Shown: positions 36,601-51,600 of the stretch, piece by piece
How the letters are laid out: every line of letters begins with the position of its first letter
Numbering within the stretch: the stretch's first letter is position 1
From: Symbiodinium natans
Taxonomy: Eukaryota > Sar > Dinophyceae > Suessiales > Symbiodiniaceae
Direction: 5' to 3'
Assembly (NCBI GenBank): GCA_905221605.1
Contig: CAJNDS010002577.1
Span: 140,001-204,000 of the forward strand
DNA: 64,000 bases
Made by a program: the position numbers and the translations under genes
The notes under the pieces: generated by a model
What the model was told of the DNA's origin: nothing
What the model saw: the letters and a program-made list of their open reading frames with translations, nothing else
The model's database searches: none

Positions 36601-39600
36601 CCACCCCCAACTTCCTAAACCCTAAACGGGAAGGCTCACCTTGCGCGACTGCGAAGTCACAGAGAGAGCGACAGCGAAATGGGTCGGCGCCTGGGTCACG
36701 CAGCTGGCGCTTCGCTGAAGCTTGTTTCTTCGAGGGATCGCAGGGCTTATGTAGGGCGCAGGGCTTGGGTTTAGGGTTTACAGGAAGTACGGGGTTGACG
36801 GGTCTTTGGGGTTTATAGTCTTGAACAAGGGCTATTTGATTCCCACAACCCTCGAAAAGGACCCGGATAATGACCCTGATATTGCTCAAACATGATTGTC
36901 AAAAGTCTCATATGCTGGGGGCAATCAAGCATCCCTTGTCGATTTGGGATTTAGGGTTCGTGGCCGACTGAGGCGTCTGGCAGCTTGTCTCTCCGAGAGG
37001 GATCAAGACCCATCGCCCAGAGCCCATTCGAAGAGCTTTTCAGGCAGCGCCAGGGCTTAATGGTCTAAGATGGTCTAAGTCTAGAAAGCTCGGGACCGTT
37101 TGGGGATTTAGGGCTTGCGACGGCTGGAGTGCAGGGCCATGCAGGGCCTGCTTAGTGCATGCTGCATCTGCAATTTCCTTAGCGCGGTGACGGGAGTTTC
37201 ACCGGACAAGTTCCGTGAGCACTGAACTACAGTGCTCACGGAACTTGTCCGGTGAAACTCCCGTCAGATGTCTCGGACAACGCTGTCGACTTGGGTGATT
37301 TAACCACCCCCACGGCTTGAAACCCCGGACCCTAGGGTCCGGGGTTGCAAGCCGTGGGGGTGGCTGAATGACCCAAGTCGACAGCGTGGCCCTAGTCGGC
37401 GTGCGACCTGCTGCAGTTGCATGCATCGCTCCAAAGCGACCTCGCGCAGGTCCTCTCCAACATTCACCATCTCATCATACTGAGCTGATTTTATGAGCTG
37501 GTTGTCCAGGCACTCTAGTGCCACGGTCTGTTTAGTCATGGCTTTGAACTCGGGCAGTTTGGCCCTAACGACGACGGTGCCCTCGTCACGACCCGGACCC
37601 AGCCCCAGGGTGGGGCGCAGTGGGGCTCCAGATTCGGCCTCGGGGCGCCAGGTGACAACCACATAGGACAATATTTCCCGGCACAGCTCCGGGTTCACTG
37701 AATGCAGCTCGACAAGGTCCTCTCTGGAAATGAACAAGGTTTGAACCATGGCCTCCAGTGAGAGGTTGTTCATGTCCACGTGGCGCTCCACATGCGGCAG
37801 AAGGTCTCTGCCCGTGGCCGTCTCAGGAGGCGCTGTCTCTTCAGGTGTGGCGGTAGCTTCGCAGGCAATGGGAGTGGAGCGGGAAGAGCACCGCGCCTCG
37901 TGCCAGCGCCGTGCCACGCCGAGCCCGTTTACTCCAAAGAGTCCGAGTCGACGACCGCAGTGGCGGCAGGCGGCCCTTTCACAGGGCCTCATGGCGCCAG
38001 CTTCAAACCCCCCGCCCCCAACTGAGTGGAACTATGTGGAACTCGTCGTGCCTCTAACTACCCCGTTTCACGGTGGCTGGCCCACACTGGCCCCGGCGAT
38101 GGGATCTATAGCTGTTCTGAGATGGGATCTATAGCTGTTCTGAGATGAGACCCGAGGGTAAACAGCCCTAACCTACAGTTGAAGATATGTTGCTCGCTCT
38201 GTGTGGCTGAGCCGCAGACGCTGCAAGAAACAGCCCCATCAAACACCACACCCTAAACCCCAACCAACGTCTTCCGACTGCCATCGCTATTGTCACTCTA
38301 CTCTGATGTGTGTTGCTCCTGCGGCTGGCACAACTGGTTGTACCGAGCCATAATGATAAGTTCCTTCCCTGAGGCTTTTTACAAAGATACAACATTGATT
38401 TTCCTAAGGTCACCTGTCTAGCATTGCCCTACAAGAGCGAGGAGAACACCCAAGGCCAGCAGTAGACCCTGAAGACTAGGCACCCAAACCCTGAAGCCTT
38501 AAGCCGAAACTCCTCAAAACACGGGGAAAAAGATTCGCCATGTACAGTCTGGACGAAAACGAGATGACATTGCTCTTACAAGTGCTCGATTGCGGTCAGG
38601 CCTGCGTCACACCGAACATTGTGCTTTAGTCACCGCAGGGATCGTCCTTCATTCCTTCCGGGCATCGATCAATGCAGAGCCGCCATCACTTGGGTCAGTC
38701 TCTTCTTGCACAAAAGTTTTGAGAAGGAACAACAACCCTGCTGCCCCAAGCCCGGAAAAGCAAAGAGCAGGCGCCTGTTAAGCTATTAAGCTAATGCCCT
38801 GAGACGCCGAACTGTCTGATTTGATCTTACATGAACCGAGCAGTTTGCCCATACATGTCATCGAGAACTTTACCTGACCCACGTATCCCTGCGTTCCTCT
38901 TGGAACTCTCTTGGAGCAGGTCCCTACAGGTCACGTTCTTCAAGTTCGGCTGCAAGCGCTGCCTGGGCTTGCGAATCTGAGGCTGCTCTCCCAGAGTGAT
39001 CGGAGCTTACAGAAGCTGTGCGCAGGGCTTCCTCTGACAACAGCAGATGCTGGCTGGCGGCCTACAGGACAGGGCAACAGCCCCATGAGTTGTTAGTAGC
39101 CAGCATGCTGCGAATGCTGCGCCTTCACCTGTAGCAGAACTTGCCGCTGCTCCTTTGTTCAGATGGACAGATGGAGAAACCATAGCGCTGCCGAATTGCA
39201 AAAGAGCGCGGCAACTCCTTCTGATCAATGAGGTGTCCAGGCCCACCTAATCCCAGGAACGGCTGATACTGTGCGATAGCATGACCTAGCCGAATCTCAA
39301 GACTCTTTGCACGGACTATTTATGATCACGGCTCATGCCTTCCGATCTTGCCAAAGCACACGCTCTTCTTTTGGCGAGGCGCCGCTGCAACACTCTTTCC
39401 AGTGCTCCCTGTGGAGACCGTGGTACGGATCGCAGCCAATGGTAGAAGCAGAGGCGCGCATAGAGACGGTTTCAACTCCCCAGTCCTTGGCCCTCGTCTC
39501 ATTGCAGCTGTTGGGGCAATCCTTGTCTCGGAAGCAGGTGTATCGTATGGGGTCCTTGAAGAATGCCTTGGCCTCCCTCCGGGCAGCGGTTAGCAACCGC

Positions 39601-42600
39601 GACAGCTCTGAGCATGGATTTTCTGTGCATCATCCGTCTCGTGCCAGCGAAGCGGGGTTGTCAGCGGACCAAGCTCGCTCCTCTCATCCAGCTCCTGGAT
39701 GGCGCGGGCACCTGCGCAGCCGGCGGCTCCACCTGGATGGAAGACTCTTCTTTAGCCAGCGGCCGGCTCAACGCATCTCAACATTTGGAGAGGCGCCATC
39801 CTCTCCTCCAAAGCAGCTTGCCTCTCCGGTCCCCCCCCCCTTGTCGGGCATCCTGAAGCCTTTTGCAGCAACACCAGACCGCATGCATCCAATGAGACAT
39901 GAGACTGTCAAGCGAAAGTCGGCACCTTGGTTGCAGCAGTTGCCTTGGTTGCAGTGGTCGCTGCTGTTGCAGCACTTACGGCACCACACCTGCCGAGGTG
40001 CAGCAGCCTTCGCCTTCGCCGTTGACAGTTTCTTCGCTGCTGGCGGCTTTCGGCAGAGAAAGATCTGCAAAGCATGTCTTGATTTCCAGCTCTTCGGTGG
40101 CCATAGATATCATGAAGCCGCCTTAGGCAACTTCGCCCTTCGCCATCTTCCGCCAACCCGATGCACCAGCAGAACGTCAAAGATTGCAGTGCAGTCCCAT
40201 GTCCTATCGTGACTTTTGCAGGGTGTGCCAAGATGTCCTTGATTGCTGCCTCCAAAGCCTCTGGCATCAAGGCCTAGACGATCTCCAGGCTGGCCACCCA
40301 AACGCAAGGTACGAGATATCTCAAAGGTACAAGTCCAGTTAGTTCACTGTCCTCCTCAAGGCGTCGCATGTTGCCCCAACCATCCCATCTGTGGCGTTCT
40401 ATCATGAACAATGACTCTCCCTGCCAAACTTGAAGAAACTGATGCGGATTTTTCCATTTGGAGTCCGGTTCGAAATCTTGAGTGGCAATCCACAAGCAAA
40501 GGCAGTCACTCGGGATCCCTACAAGCTGCTGATTGACTGATGTGTGCATACGAAAAAGGAGGGAAGCAGTTCCCGAAGCATCTTCTCGAAAAGCGGCCAC
40601 AATGCAGACAAATTCCTTGCGCTTGAGTTGCACGCACCCTTGCCTCACGGCACCTGGACAGCGCGTCCAAACACGTGCTCCAGTCTTGAGGAGCTGCTCG
40701 ACAGCTTGCAAGGAAAGGCAGGATGGACACTGCTCACCGGGCTGTGGCGGTCGGTGCCGCAGCCATTCCAGCTCTTTGAAACTGACGGGGTCCTCTTCCT
40801 CCAGTGACGGAGCCTCATTCCGATTCCGGAGAGGCCGGAGAGGCCTGCCAGCCAGCTTCTCTCGCAAATTGCGCAGCCGCGTGCCCATTTCGCACATAAC
40901 CATCTGCAACAACAGCTGGAACTCCACACTGGAGTCGGGAATGCCCTGGAAAGCTGGTGCCTGACCTGGTGCGTGTCCTGACCGTGAAGGCAATGCTAAA
41001 ACAGCGTCGAGTGTAACATCAGTGGAGCGCCAAATAAGGTCGGACGTGCGAGCGATAACTCTTCGAATCTGCGAGCTGTGCAGCGGAATCTGCTGAAGAC
41101 CACTACAGACTGTGTAGCAACTCTCGTCTTCATCGAAGTCATTCACACAAGCGATCCTCCCCGCAAAGCCCTCGATGAAGGAAGGCAGATTGTCGTGGAC
41201 TTCCACGATGCTGCCCACACGTGTGCGGTCTATGCGACAAGCCACCCAATCCGCTGTCGCAAGCACAGGAGCCCAGAGGCTCTTGTGCACCACCAGGTGT
41301 AGACACACCACGTCCTCACCGTCCTGACCGTCCTGACCGTCCTGACCAAGGATAACCGGAAAAAGCCGTAAGGCCGGCTCATCAAGCCTAGACACAGTGA
41401 TCTGCGCTGTCAGAAAACGTGCCAGCAGACCAAGGTCGACCATGTCCAGGGGGAGCCGGGCCACCGCGGTGTTGCTTCTGGGCACGTTGTTCCAGGACTC
41501 TCCGTCGGTTGAGAACTCCTTGCTGTGAAACGTCAGACAGTACAGGTACCATTTCCAGTGTTTCTTCGACTCTTCGACAGAGGACATGGCAGAGTGGAAG
41601 AAGGAGAGCTCGTCCATGAGCTTTGCTTCCAGCACCGCTTCTACCTCTGCTTCTGTTAGCTTGGCATAAGCCTGAACCAGCACTGTGCGAAAGGTCGCTT
41701 CAAGATCCATGTCGCTGGTCTCCACACGACATCCGCTTGCCCTACAGGCCGCAGCCAAACTCTGCCATGGACAACCAGGCGGGTGAGTGTCCACAATCTG
41801 TCGGTGGAAAGTGTTGGAGATCCACTGCTTCAGCAGATCGAACCCAACCCAGCGACCTGCATCTCGATCTCCAAGCCTCTGCAACTCCATGGCCACCTCT
41901 GTACGCGAAAGCTACACCAAGAGGCAATGCCTGGAGATGCAAAGGACGGCAGATGCTGCGACACCGTGTTAGAAGCTTCAGGAGGAGGGGGAACTATGGG
42001 AGCAGTCATGGGAGTGAGGAGTTTGTATGCAATTACTGGTTAAGGAAGTCGTACGTACGTCTTTGAGCGTCGCACAATGGGTCCGCAACGCGGCTGGGGG
42101 GGGGGGGGGGGGGGTGACTTGCAAGAAGAGGCGAAGGAGGCTCCTGGAAGTTTATAGCTCGCCTGTGTCTCACATTCAGCTTGCACAGCTTACAAACTTA
42201 CAAGCAGCCGAAAAGCGACCTACATACGACTTACATACACCCTTATGTCCTTCATACCAGCCGCCAAACTACCTTTCACACTCAGGATCCTGAAGATGCC
42301 CCACGATGCAAGGGGGCGCGCCCTGCTTGGTAGGTTGCCACAAGGATCGGATCCAGGGCAGCGCATCCTCTTTAATCTGAGAAAGGACTGACATGCCAAC
42401 ATCCCCACATGGAGAGCCACACAAGCCTTGAAAGCCGATTGCTCCTTGAGGCAAGAGGGAGCCTCACATCCCAACGGCACAAAAGCCAAGTTCTGAGATC
42501 AAACAAACGGAATCAAACCGAGCTTGGATCAAACATCAGCAACAACTGGGTCGGAGGCATGCAAAGATGTTTCGTGTCGGCAGGGCCTGCATCGGAGCAA

Positions 42601-45600
42601 CTAAGCAGCTAAGATGAACCTGCAATTCCAATCTGCTCTGCTTAGAACGGTGTACTTTCTAGGACATGCACCCGGCATCGCCCGCCTTGCTGAAGCCACG
42701 AGGCGTTTGGCCCAAAGTTGGACTAAACGCCCATGAGCCTGGCTCAGGTCATCTCCACTCCGCGCGTGCTATCAAATTTCATCCGAAGCCGAGGGTGCGA
42801 ATGGATGCAAGGTGCAGGCGGCTGGAACCAGCAGAACGCTTGCGGGGCTCGGGCAGAGGGTTCAAAAACATTCCTGAAGGGATGTGGCATGATGCAGGGC
42901 CTTGGCGGCAGATCTCTGGCGAAAGGGACCAGCCCGCGACCTTGCGAAACGAAAATGTTTACATGTCTCCCCACTGTGCTTTCCGAAGCGATTCGGGGGT
43001 TTACCCTCATTTTAGGAACTCCCGAAAAGGGTACCCCTATTTTCGGAAACCCCCATTTAGAAACCTGTGGGATCGCTAGCTCGGTGCGCCACAGCAACAT
43101 CATCGCACGGGCTGCACGCGACAGTGGGAGGTCCTGGCCGAATCTGCAACCTGCGACTCGAAGAGCTTTCGGCCGGAGCTTGCTGGTCATGATATAGCTA
43201 GCGCGCAGCTTGGATCCTCGGAGGTCGTTGGCAGGTCAAGCGTCTCCTGAAGCATCGGGCGACCAAAGCATGGGCACATCTTGGTCCTTGAGGGACCGTG
43301 CAGACCCCATGAGGCTGCCTGCTTCTGCGCTTTCCAGCGGACGCTGTGGCCAACAGGCAGAAGCAGGTCCAGCACAACATCTAAGGAAAAGGACCTCACA
43401 AGCCAAGACTGCATCCATGCAGCATTGCCCGAGTGTTTCTCGGGATTCTGAGTGCCTAACACGAAAGCCGACTCGCAGTCGTTGACACCAGCGCTGAGCA
43501 GGATGGTCTGACGGTCCTAGCAAGTTGCAGTGTGCCAGGCAAGAGAGCCTTCCCCGTTTTTACCTCCCGAGCAAACTTCAGATAACTAAGTCAAATGAAG
43601 TTCAGCTGCTGGGAAGATAACACTAGCAAGATACTGGCAGACTACTAGCAGATACTAGCAGGCCGACAGCCGGTCTCTGCCTCTGCCTCTGCGTGGAGGA
43701 GGACCATGCCTGAGGCCCACTTAACTCATCGCAGCCCACTTAGAACACTGAAAAGCTGAACATGACTGCCCGGCTCTTCTGCCCGCCTGATGCAAACTGC
43801 ACGGTCTCACAGCCGGGCCCCAGCTCTTCCCAAACAAGACCTCCGGGATACTCTTGGGAGTGGCAGCGCAAGAGTCATCCCTGCCTTGCAAATTGCCTTT
43901 CTGGCCCAGGTAGTGGAAGCAAAGCTCTGGGGAAGTGGCGAGCACCTGCTTCTCACGGCAAGTGCACCACCAGTACAAGTAGCACCATACAGTCGCCAAG
44001 AAAATCCCCTCATGCAAGCAAAGTCACTTCGAAGGGAGGCTGTCGATTGACCACATAGAAGCGGTGCAGGAACACATAGCGGTTGAACCTCGGCTTCCGT
44101 ATACGCCCTCCTCGCACCCAAGCTTCTACTGCACAGGTGGGAGAAGGCACACCTCACGTGCATGTCGTGCAATGTCGTGGAACATCGTGGACCATCGAGA
44201 ATCCAATGCGACTGCTTTTTTGCTCGCCAAGCGGTAGTGAATCAAAGCCTGGCTTGCAAGAACATCTTCGTGTGCTGGCCTGTGAACCTCAGATTGACAG
44301 CTTTTGCGAAACAAGTCACCTCACACATGGAGAACACTCACTCACAGGCCGCTGCTCCACCGGAAGGATCTTTCTACATGGCAACCACTGTCGCTCCATG
44401 GCAACCTTATTCACCACCCTCCATCCGACAACAGATCGGACAAGGCACACGACATTGCCAGCAGATCTTATGATCCTCAGATGCACTATGCCTTCATAGG
44501 AGTATGAAGGAGTGAAACTCGACCTTCATTGATTTGATGTGAACCATGCTTGAAATATGCTTGGATTATGCTTGTGACTGGCGGCATGGAGGCGTAGGCC
44601 AAGTTCTTCCCAGCCTGGCACCAGTCGGCACCAAGAGAGCACCAAGCCGCACATCCAACGTGGTTGGGAGCGCCTTTTCGAGCCGACAGTCGATGGTCAG
44701 TTCCTCTCCGAGCTTCGCTGCTCCTTGGTACTGTCCTTCAGAGAACCCCCCCCTTCTACATGTGCTAACTCCGGAAATCGTGAGCAGAGTGCCCTGTCCT
44801 GCCATGTTGACGCTGACGGAAGGTCGAAGCCCCGATTGATGGATGACGACTGATGTTAGATTGTCCAGCAGCAGCATGGAAAAGGCACCTGGAGCGAATA
44901 GAAATACCAGAAATGCCTCAGGACCACTGCCTCCCTGAGAATCGCAACGACCGGGCTCCTCACCATGCATGGTCTGCAAGGGGTTGACATGCTCCGGGCC
45001 CACCTGATAACCGAGCACTACGAGGCACAACGATGCACCACGTGACCATGTGGCTCCCAGGCCCCCACCTTCATCTTGAAGGCGATGAAGCCTGGCTCTA
45101 CAGTGGCCACCGTGGCATCTTTCAGCTCTTGCCCGCCGAAACCTTAATATGGCAGCGCGTCATGGCGAGTCCAAACTGCCAACGCAAAGACCCGACTCGC
45201 CGGCCTCCCTCTCAGCCCTTCGCTCCCACACACCCCTGCAACCATGTGGGCTAACCATAGGCTAATCTCGCGCCTGCGCGCAAGAACGCGAAATCCCCCA
45301 TTCGCATCCCCACAGTGATGTTCTCCATGGCAGCTACAGGTTCAGGAAGGTCCTGTGAGCGGGGTTAGGGCAGCAATGAACGCTGCCTGCTTGGACTAGT
45401 ATGACTAGTGCTACCGTGTTTTGTCAGCCAGTTCTCTGCACTGACGGGTCAATCTGGAAAGCAGCATCTCGGATATCTCGAGCACATGTGGCGACAGCGA
45501 GGCATTGGAGGAAGCAGCACTGTGAATACAAGTACTGCTGAATGCCCTTTCACCTGCGAGTCTCTGCAAAGCCGAAACCAGAGCCTGGTCACAGTCATGT

Positions 45601-48600
45601 GCTCCCTTTGCGCGCATGCTGAGCCCTGGGCTTGATGTGTGCTACACCGAGGTTCACCTGCGATTCTCACTGAAATTCACTGAGCCTACTCCGAAACGCC
45701 TCAGCAAGAGAGCGCCTGGCCTCCTGGCCATCCCACTGAACCGGGCCCACACAGCAAAAGCCTCCGGCATGTCTGGAAGCACTGAAACGTTTTGGAGATC
45801 ACGCCTTATTTCGAGAGGGCAGAAAGCACCCGTCACCGCAGCTCTACATTTCTACGATGCCACGTGATTCCACTTTGCCTCCCCGGTAGAAGAACTGAGA
45901 GCTGGGAAGCAAAGGCAAGCCCACGGCTTCTGTCGATGCCACCTCGAAGAGCCCAAGCCGCAGGCACAGCGCAAGAAAGGAAGGAGGGGAAAAAACGACT
46001 GCAAAGGCTGAAGTTTGCTTTAAGAGTGCTTCTTGCTTTTGCATCGCCACCTCCTGCCAAAGTCCAGATGCCAAATCGACCTGCACGAATAGCAGGATGA
46101 CTTATCACACCCCGAATACTCTTTAGTTCAAATGTGGAGATAGACATCTTGCAAGTCACGCAACCTCCAGCATGACACGCGGATTGAGGGAGAACTCCAC
46201 CAGAAGGGAGTCCTTGCTGCATGTCGCGGTCTCACCGGGTGCCACCATGCTGCCCCAGAGCCTCGCGGATCCGAGCCAGATTGAGGTTCTTGAAGGCCTG
46301 TTGTTGGCGGTGCTCCTTGCGGTGGAGGGCCTCAAGCATACACATGACATGGGCAACAGCATGCGATGTCAAAAGAGATGCTGACCTCCGGCGTGATTTC
46401 CAACAAGCTTTCTCTGGCGATCCAGGCAGCCTTATGTGGAGAGAAGACTTGAAAAGAAAAAACGAAGAGACAGAAACGAAACAGCAAGACACTAGAAAGC
46501 ACGGCCCAGCAGAGCCCAGCGGCCGGAGTGCAGCCAGTTGCTCCAAAGCACAGCCCTCAGCTTCTGAGAGTCCGCACATTAAAAGGGGCCCTTCTTCCGA
46601 AAGGTTCTGGAACGAAATGACTCAAGACATGATATGGAACACTCATATTTTTTCTCCAACTCATCCAACGCTGAGGCTCGTGTCTTCAGCTTTGCCAAGT
46701 AAGCTGTTCGAAAGCTGAACCTCGGAGCTGCACCAGGACATTCGATTGGCCCCGAAGATTGAAGCCGCAGCAGTGAACACAGTTTAGCGAAGAGGCGACA
46801 GCCAATATACCTCTTCAAACTTGTAGAGCCGCAAGTCCTCAGCAATGCCAGTTCATACCCTTAGAAAGTGCAAGGAGCAAGAACACCAGCTCAGTCCAGC
46901 CTCAGGACCTTCGATGGATCTTTCAGCAAGCACTTTGCCATGCTGCACCTGCACCACCACTCTAACAAGTGCTTCCTCCCCATTTACTTTCTGCAGCCCT
47001 CGTTTGTCATGCGTTCTGTTGCAGCCTCCTGGAAGCGAGCTCGAAAGAGTTCGCGAGGGAAAGTGACGGGAACTGCCTCATCGACAGGCTCAGAGGCGTT
47101 CTCCTACGACTTGCCTCTCCAGGGGCCAAACACAAATGCCTCGACGACCCTCAAGTCCGGCAACTGCAGCGTGGCCAGTATTGGTTGGTTGTATTGGCGT
47201 GCCTCTCAAGCATCCAAGGATATCCAAGGCACTCTCTGCGTGTTCGTGCAAGCTCCAGCAAAGATCAGCGAAGCAACTGTCAAGCCGATCCTGTGCTCTG
47301 TGATGTGGGACCTCGGCTGAGTACTTTCCTGAGTAGGTTCTTGAGTCACTGCTGCTGCCGCACATTGCATGTCTTCTTTTGCGTCGCTGTCGCTATCGTC
47401 ATTCAAGTTGAAAGCAAAGCGGCATTGGTCCAGTTTCCGTCCCACCCTGATTCTGGACAATAGTGCCTCGGAGAACATCCCGTTCTTGGATGCCCACACT
47501 GGCGGCACTGAGCCTTCGGAAGGTCTTTAGGTTGCCTGGCCAGTTTGAAGCTCGGAAGACGGCCAGGAGGTACCCTGGCCTTAGCTGAACACGTGGCAAG
47601 GCATGGAAAGGCGTGGCAAGGCGCGTAATCATGTGACCGTGGCACGCGCTGGTACTTGCAGAGGCCCAGCTGTGGTTGCAAGCGGCTCCGCCGCAAGATG
47701 GTCATGCTCAAGCCCCGCATGCCTACCCCGACCCAGCAGGCAAAATTCGGTGCGCGGCAGGGCTGCGGCCGCCAAGGACGGGTTGTAGATGCCGAAGCCA
47801 AATTGCACTGCCTCCTGGAGCGAGGCGGCGTCATGACACACAGGGCATGGAATCTATCGAAACGTGCAGGAAACATCTGCCATCATCTGCCTCCTCTGGA
47901 AAGAGCCCGCTGCCGTTGAGGGCAGACCACTGCGACCTTTTCGCCTGGCCGAAGCAGCAATCAAGCAGCGTGCCAGAAGCAACAGGCCAGCAGCTATCTT
48001 CTGCAAGAAGACGGGGCCACCGGTGCAGCCAACTCTTCAATGCCAATCCTGCTCGTTGTGGAAGTTTGCACTGCGACAACGTTACCTGCTATCTTTGGCA
48101 CTGAGCAACCTGCTGAGTCACTGTTCCTTGTAACACCACCACGCTGGCATTCGGGAACCTCAGCATCCACTTGTAATTTTTGTCATTGTTCGTCACAGAG
48201 ATGCACTTCTCGTCTCGTCACTCGGACTGAGGACCGCAGCCAGCGAAGGAGGTCGTCTGCATTTGACACCATGCTGCGAGCCTTCTAAGTCTACTTCCAC
48301 AGCTGCATCCCGAGGGCATCTCAACGCCAAAAACACTTGGCCCTCCCCACATGTACCAACTAATGAAATTCAATTACCACATTCCCACACAAAAATGTTT
48401 CCACGAATCAGAACCGAGTCCCAGACATACCGCGTTGCAGGCCTGGCCACGGCAAAGGCCAGGAAGGCCAGGAAGGCCCGGAGCCGCGCCATTTCGCGGA
48501 AACCGCCTGCCATCTTGCGCTCCACTTGTGGGTTTGCCAGCGTTTGCCCTCACTCACCTGCTTTCGCTTTTCTCTTCGCAGGATTTGGTGCTTTTATGTG

Positions 48601-51600
48601 CTTTCGGAATCTTCGGAATCAAGAAGAGGGATCCTCTGGGCGCTTGGTCGGCTGATGCACCTTTGGTGCTCAACCCACGCCTCTTCAGCTACTTGCAGCC
48701 TGGCCCTTGGACCAAGGGCCTCGACCCATTTTGGGTGGAAACCCACAGGCTGCCCACAGGTGCCCCTGGCATGTGTTGGCATGCCCTGGCATGTTCGATA
48801 AGATCCCTCACTTTTTGGCTCCAGGCCTGGACAGTAGGGCTTTTGGCTTGGATGCCCTCAAGCTGCACTGCAAAGCAGCTGCTTGACTGCTTGACTGCTT
48901 GCTTTTGAGGCCTCAATGCCGAGCGGCGCGGTAAGGTCGGCTGGGTCCTGGGCTTCGTTCATCGCTTGGCATTCAGCCCTCCCTAGCGCTCTTGGGCCAG
49001 CACTCCGCAGCGACCGCAGTCCAGTCCTCACTCTTTTTGTGGCACATGGGTGACATAGGCATCCAACGTATGAGCTTGTTGTTGATTTGCGGCGCATCGC
49101 GCCGAAAGGAAAAAACTACTAAAGAAACAAAAACGTGCCTCACCACGCATCGAGTGATGTGGCCAGACCTCGTTGTACGGCTCGCGCTCGCTCTTCCTCT
49201 CTCTGCCTGCTCTAGCACACCGAAACCTGTACACCCGCTTACGCGCTCTCAAGTTACCCAAGTCGCCGGCCATCTGTGGACATCGCCAGTCATGGTCAGG
49301 CCTCAGCAGACTACCGGGGCGGTGGATGGGGAGTGCGCCACCGTCAGAACATCGTTCACTTGTTGTCATGCTGCCCATGTCAATGAGACGGGCCCTAGAA
49401 AAACGGCAACTCAGCGGATGTTTCCAAGTTGAGCATGCAAACGATAGCTTCCGACATGTGCTCCCTCCGCCTTATATTCGGAGAGTGAAGAAGTGGCCAG
49501 GACAAAGACAAGATGCCACAAGAGCAAGGCAGCTTTCTCTTAGCTGACTGCGAGGGCATGAGAACGGGCAAAAAAATACGAGGCATTGAGGTCCCGTGCT
49601 CTTCCGCAGGTGGCTTGCGGTAGCGGCCTCTTGACCTGACACACGCCGCTTGTATCGGCTTGTGTTCTCCAGATTCCTCTGGCGGCTGGCTATGGGTCCG
49701 GCTTCCAAAGAAGTCTTGCACGCTCGTGAGCGTCAGGAAGCCTTGCAACATGCTTAACATGTTTAGCACAGCATGGAATCAGCACGAAAAGCGTCCAAAG
49801 TCGGTTCGGTGCAATCAATTGCCTTTTTTAGGACACTGTGACCTCCGCAAACATCACCACCCCTTGACTCCGGTTTAAGGTGAAGTTGAGCCAGCGGCGG
49901 CAATGGGTTGCGTTAGTGTTGCTTTCTCTTTGGAAATATGGTAACCGGCCATCTGCATGTTTGATCACGCGACGCCCTGTCAGGATTGAAACACCGAAAT
50001 GCTTTCTTTGCCGGGTCCAGAACCTATGATGCGAAAAAGTCTTTACCCGCCAGCCAGCCAAAGCCGACCATTCCCAGTCAAAACCTTCAACTAAACCCGG
50101 CCACCGATCAGATGCTCAAAGATAGACCCTCTGAGTAGTGAAATCATAGGTAAGCTACCACAGGCAACTTATACTATTCTTGCTACCACTCTCACTACAC
50201 ACCTGCTACACAGGAGAGGTGGTTCCTGTTCGAGAAGGCCATTTTCTCTTTTTCTGCAAGAGCCAGCAGCTTGCACCTCCACATTAAACCTCCTGAACTT
50301 TAGAGAACGTTCTTTTCCAGGCAGGTCACAAGGCTTGGTCGGCATAGCGGTGCCGGCAACGCATCTCCTGGATCTCCATTGGAACAACATACAACAACAC
50401 ACATACTCACAGATCAAAACTGCGGGAAGCTGCTGTTGCTGTCACAGAGGCGGTCCCCGTCAGCACACATGACACCCATCGAGAGGTGTGCTTTTACCAC
50501 ATCTGTCCTCAGGTCCTGAGCAGTCAAAGCTGAAGCCGACTCGCAACAACAAAACAAACGGTGCTAGTTGGGTAGCACAGCTTGGCAGTCCTCGGACTCG
50601 AACATTGTTGACCCGCTCTTTGGCACCTCCAATGGATCGAGGGCCTGTGCTCCAGTACCGCGCACCTTCCAGGGCCTGGATGTACTTCATCCCCTGTCCC
50701 GTGACTTCGACGGCTTTCTCATACAGCTTTGGCATGTTGTGTCGCGCCGCAATCTGTCAGAGGAGGACTCGAAACAACCGAGACAGAGCAATTGAACATC
50801 AATTGTCCACTTTAGCAAGTGCGTCACGTGCCTCCAGGACTTCATCAGGTGAAAGCTCGATGGCCTCACGGCAACGTGGGTCCAACAAGAAGGCCTCGCA
50901 CCTGGCCGAGCAAAACGCGCACGATGTGAGGGCATCGTGCGCCAATCTTGCCAATATCCAAACAAAGGTACAAACGTGCAGGCAGCACTGTCCTCGAATA
51001 TGCTCCACACCAAACTCCTGGAGCGAGTTGAAAGGCAACTCTTAAAGGCACGTATATACCAGCTTTGGAGCCATGGCTTTTCGCCTCGTTCCAGTGGAGT
51101 ATGTGCAGAAAGTTGGCCGGGCTCAGGTCCCCGGTCGGACCTTTGGCAAACAGAGCCGACATCCCATGACTGCGGGGGCTGTCTGACTCTCTGCCGAGCG
51201 ACCATCTGCTCCTTGCAGGAAGTTAAGAAAGGCGCGGAAGGAGTCGGCCTGCAAACTCAGGAGCTCAAGGTCTCGCAATGGGTGGATGCTTGCAAGAAAG
51301 CGCCGCAGTTGCATGCGGATGCATCTGCTCTTTGGTTTGTAGGATTTTCACCACGCATCCATCAGTCTGGTGCTGCACACGGCGACAGACTTGTGTTGTG
51401 CAAGCTGCGCGGCTTGCCAGCAGCGTCGGATATGTTGGCATCACATGCCCTCAGCGGCTCAGAATAGGAATGATTTCACTGTATTTGACTTAGATGTATG
51501 CTGCAGCTCCAACACAAAAAGAGGGCGATCACACGCTGATCACAAGGCAAGGCACTGGTCGGGCGCTCGGCGGCGCTTTACCTCTCCAGCCATCTGCCAA

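Larger units (their letters stand above)
15068..38540 (-). repeat. Tandem array of 13 ORF-bearing units
   Basis: Thirteen head-to-tail units of about 1.69-1.90 kb, all in one orientation. Each has a minus-strand ORF of about 210 codons plus a spacer carrying M elements, a poly-C tract and TTTAGGG-like motifs. Type A units have a smooth left end. Type B units carry two long palindromes there. The order is A B A A A B A B A B A A B. Spacers are of two kinds: one with a single M-B element and one with an M-C plus an M-A element. Tandem gene arrays in one orientation are characteristic of dinoflagellates. Whether the ORF is translated is inferred from its conservation (see the first copy). Confidence 0.9.
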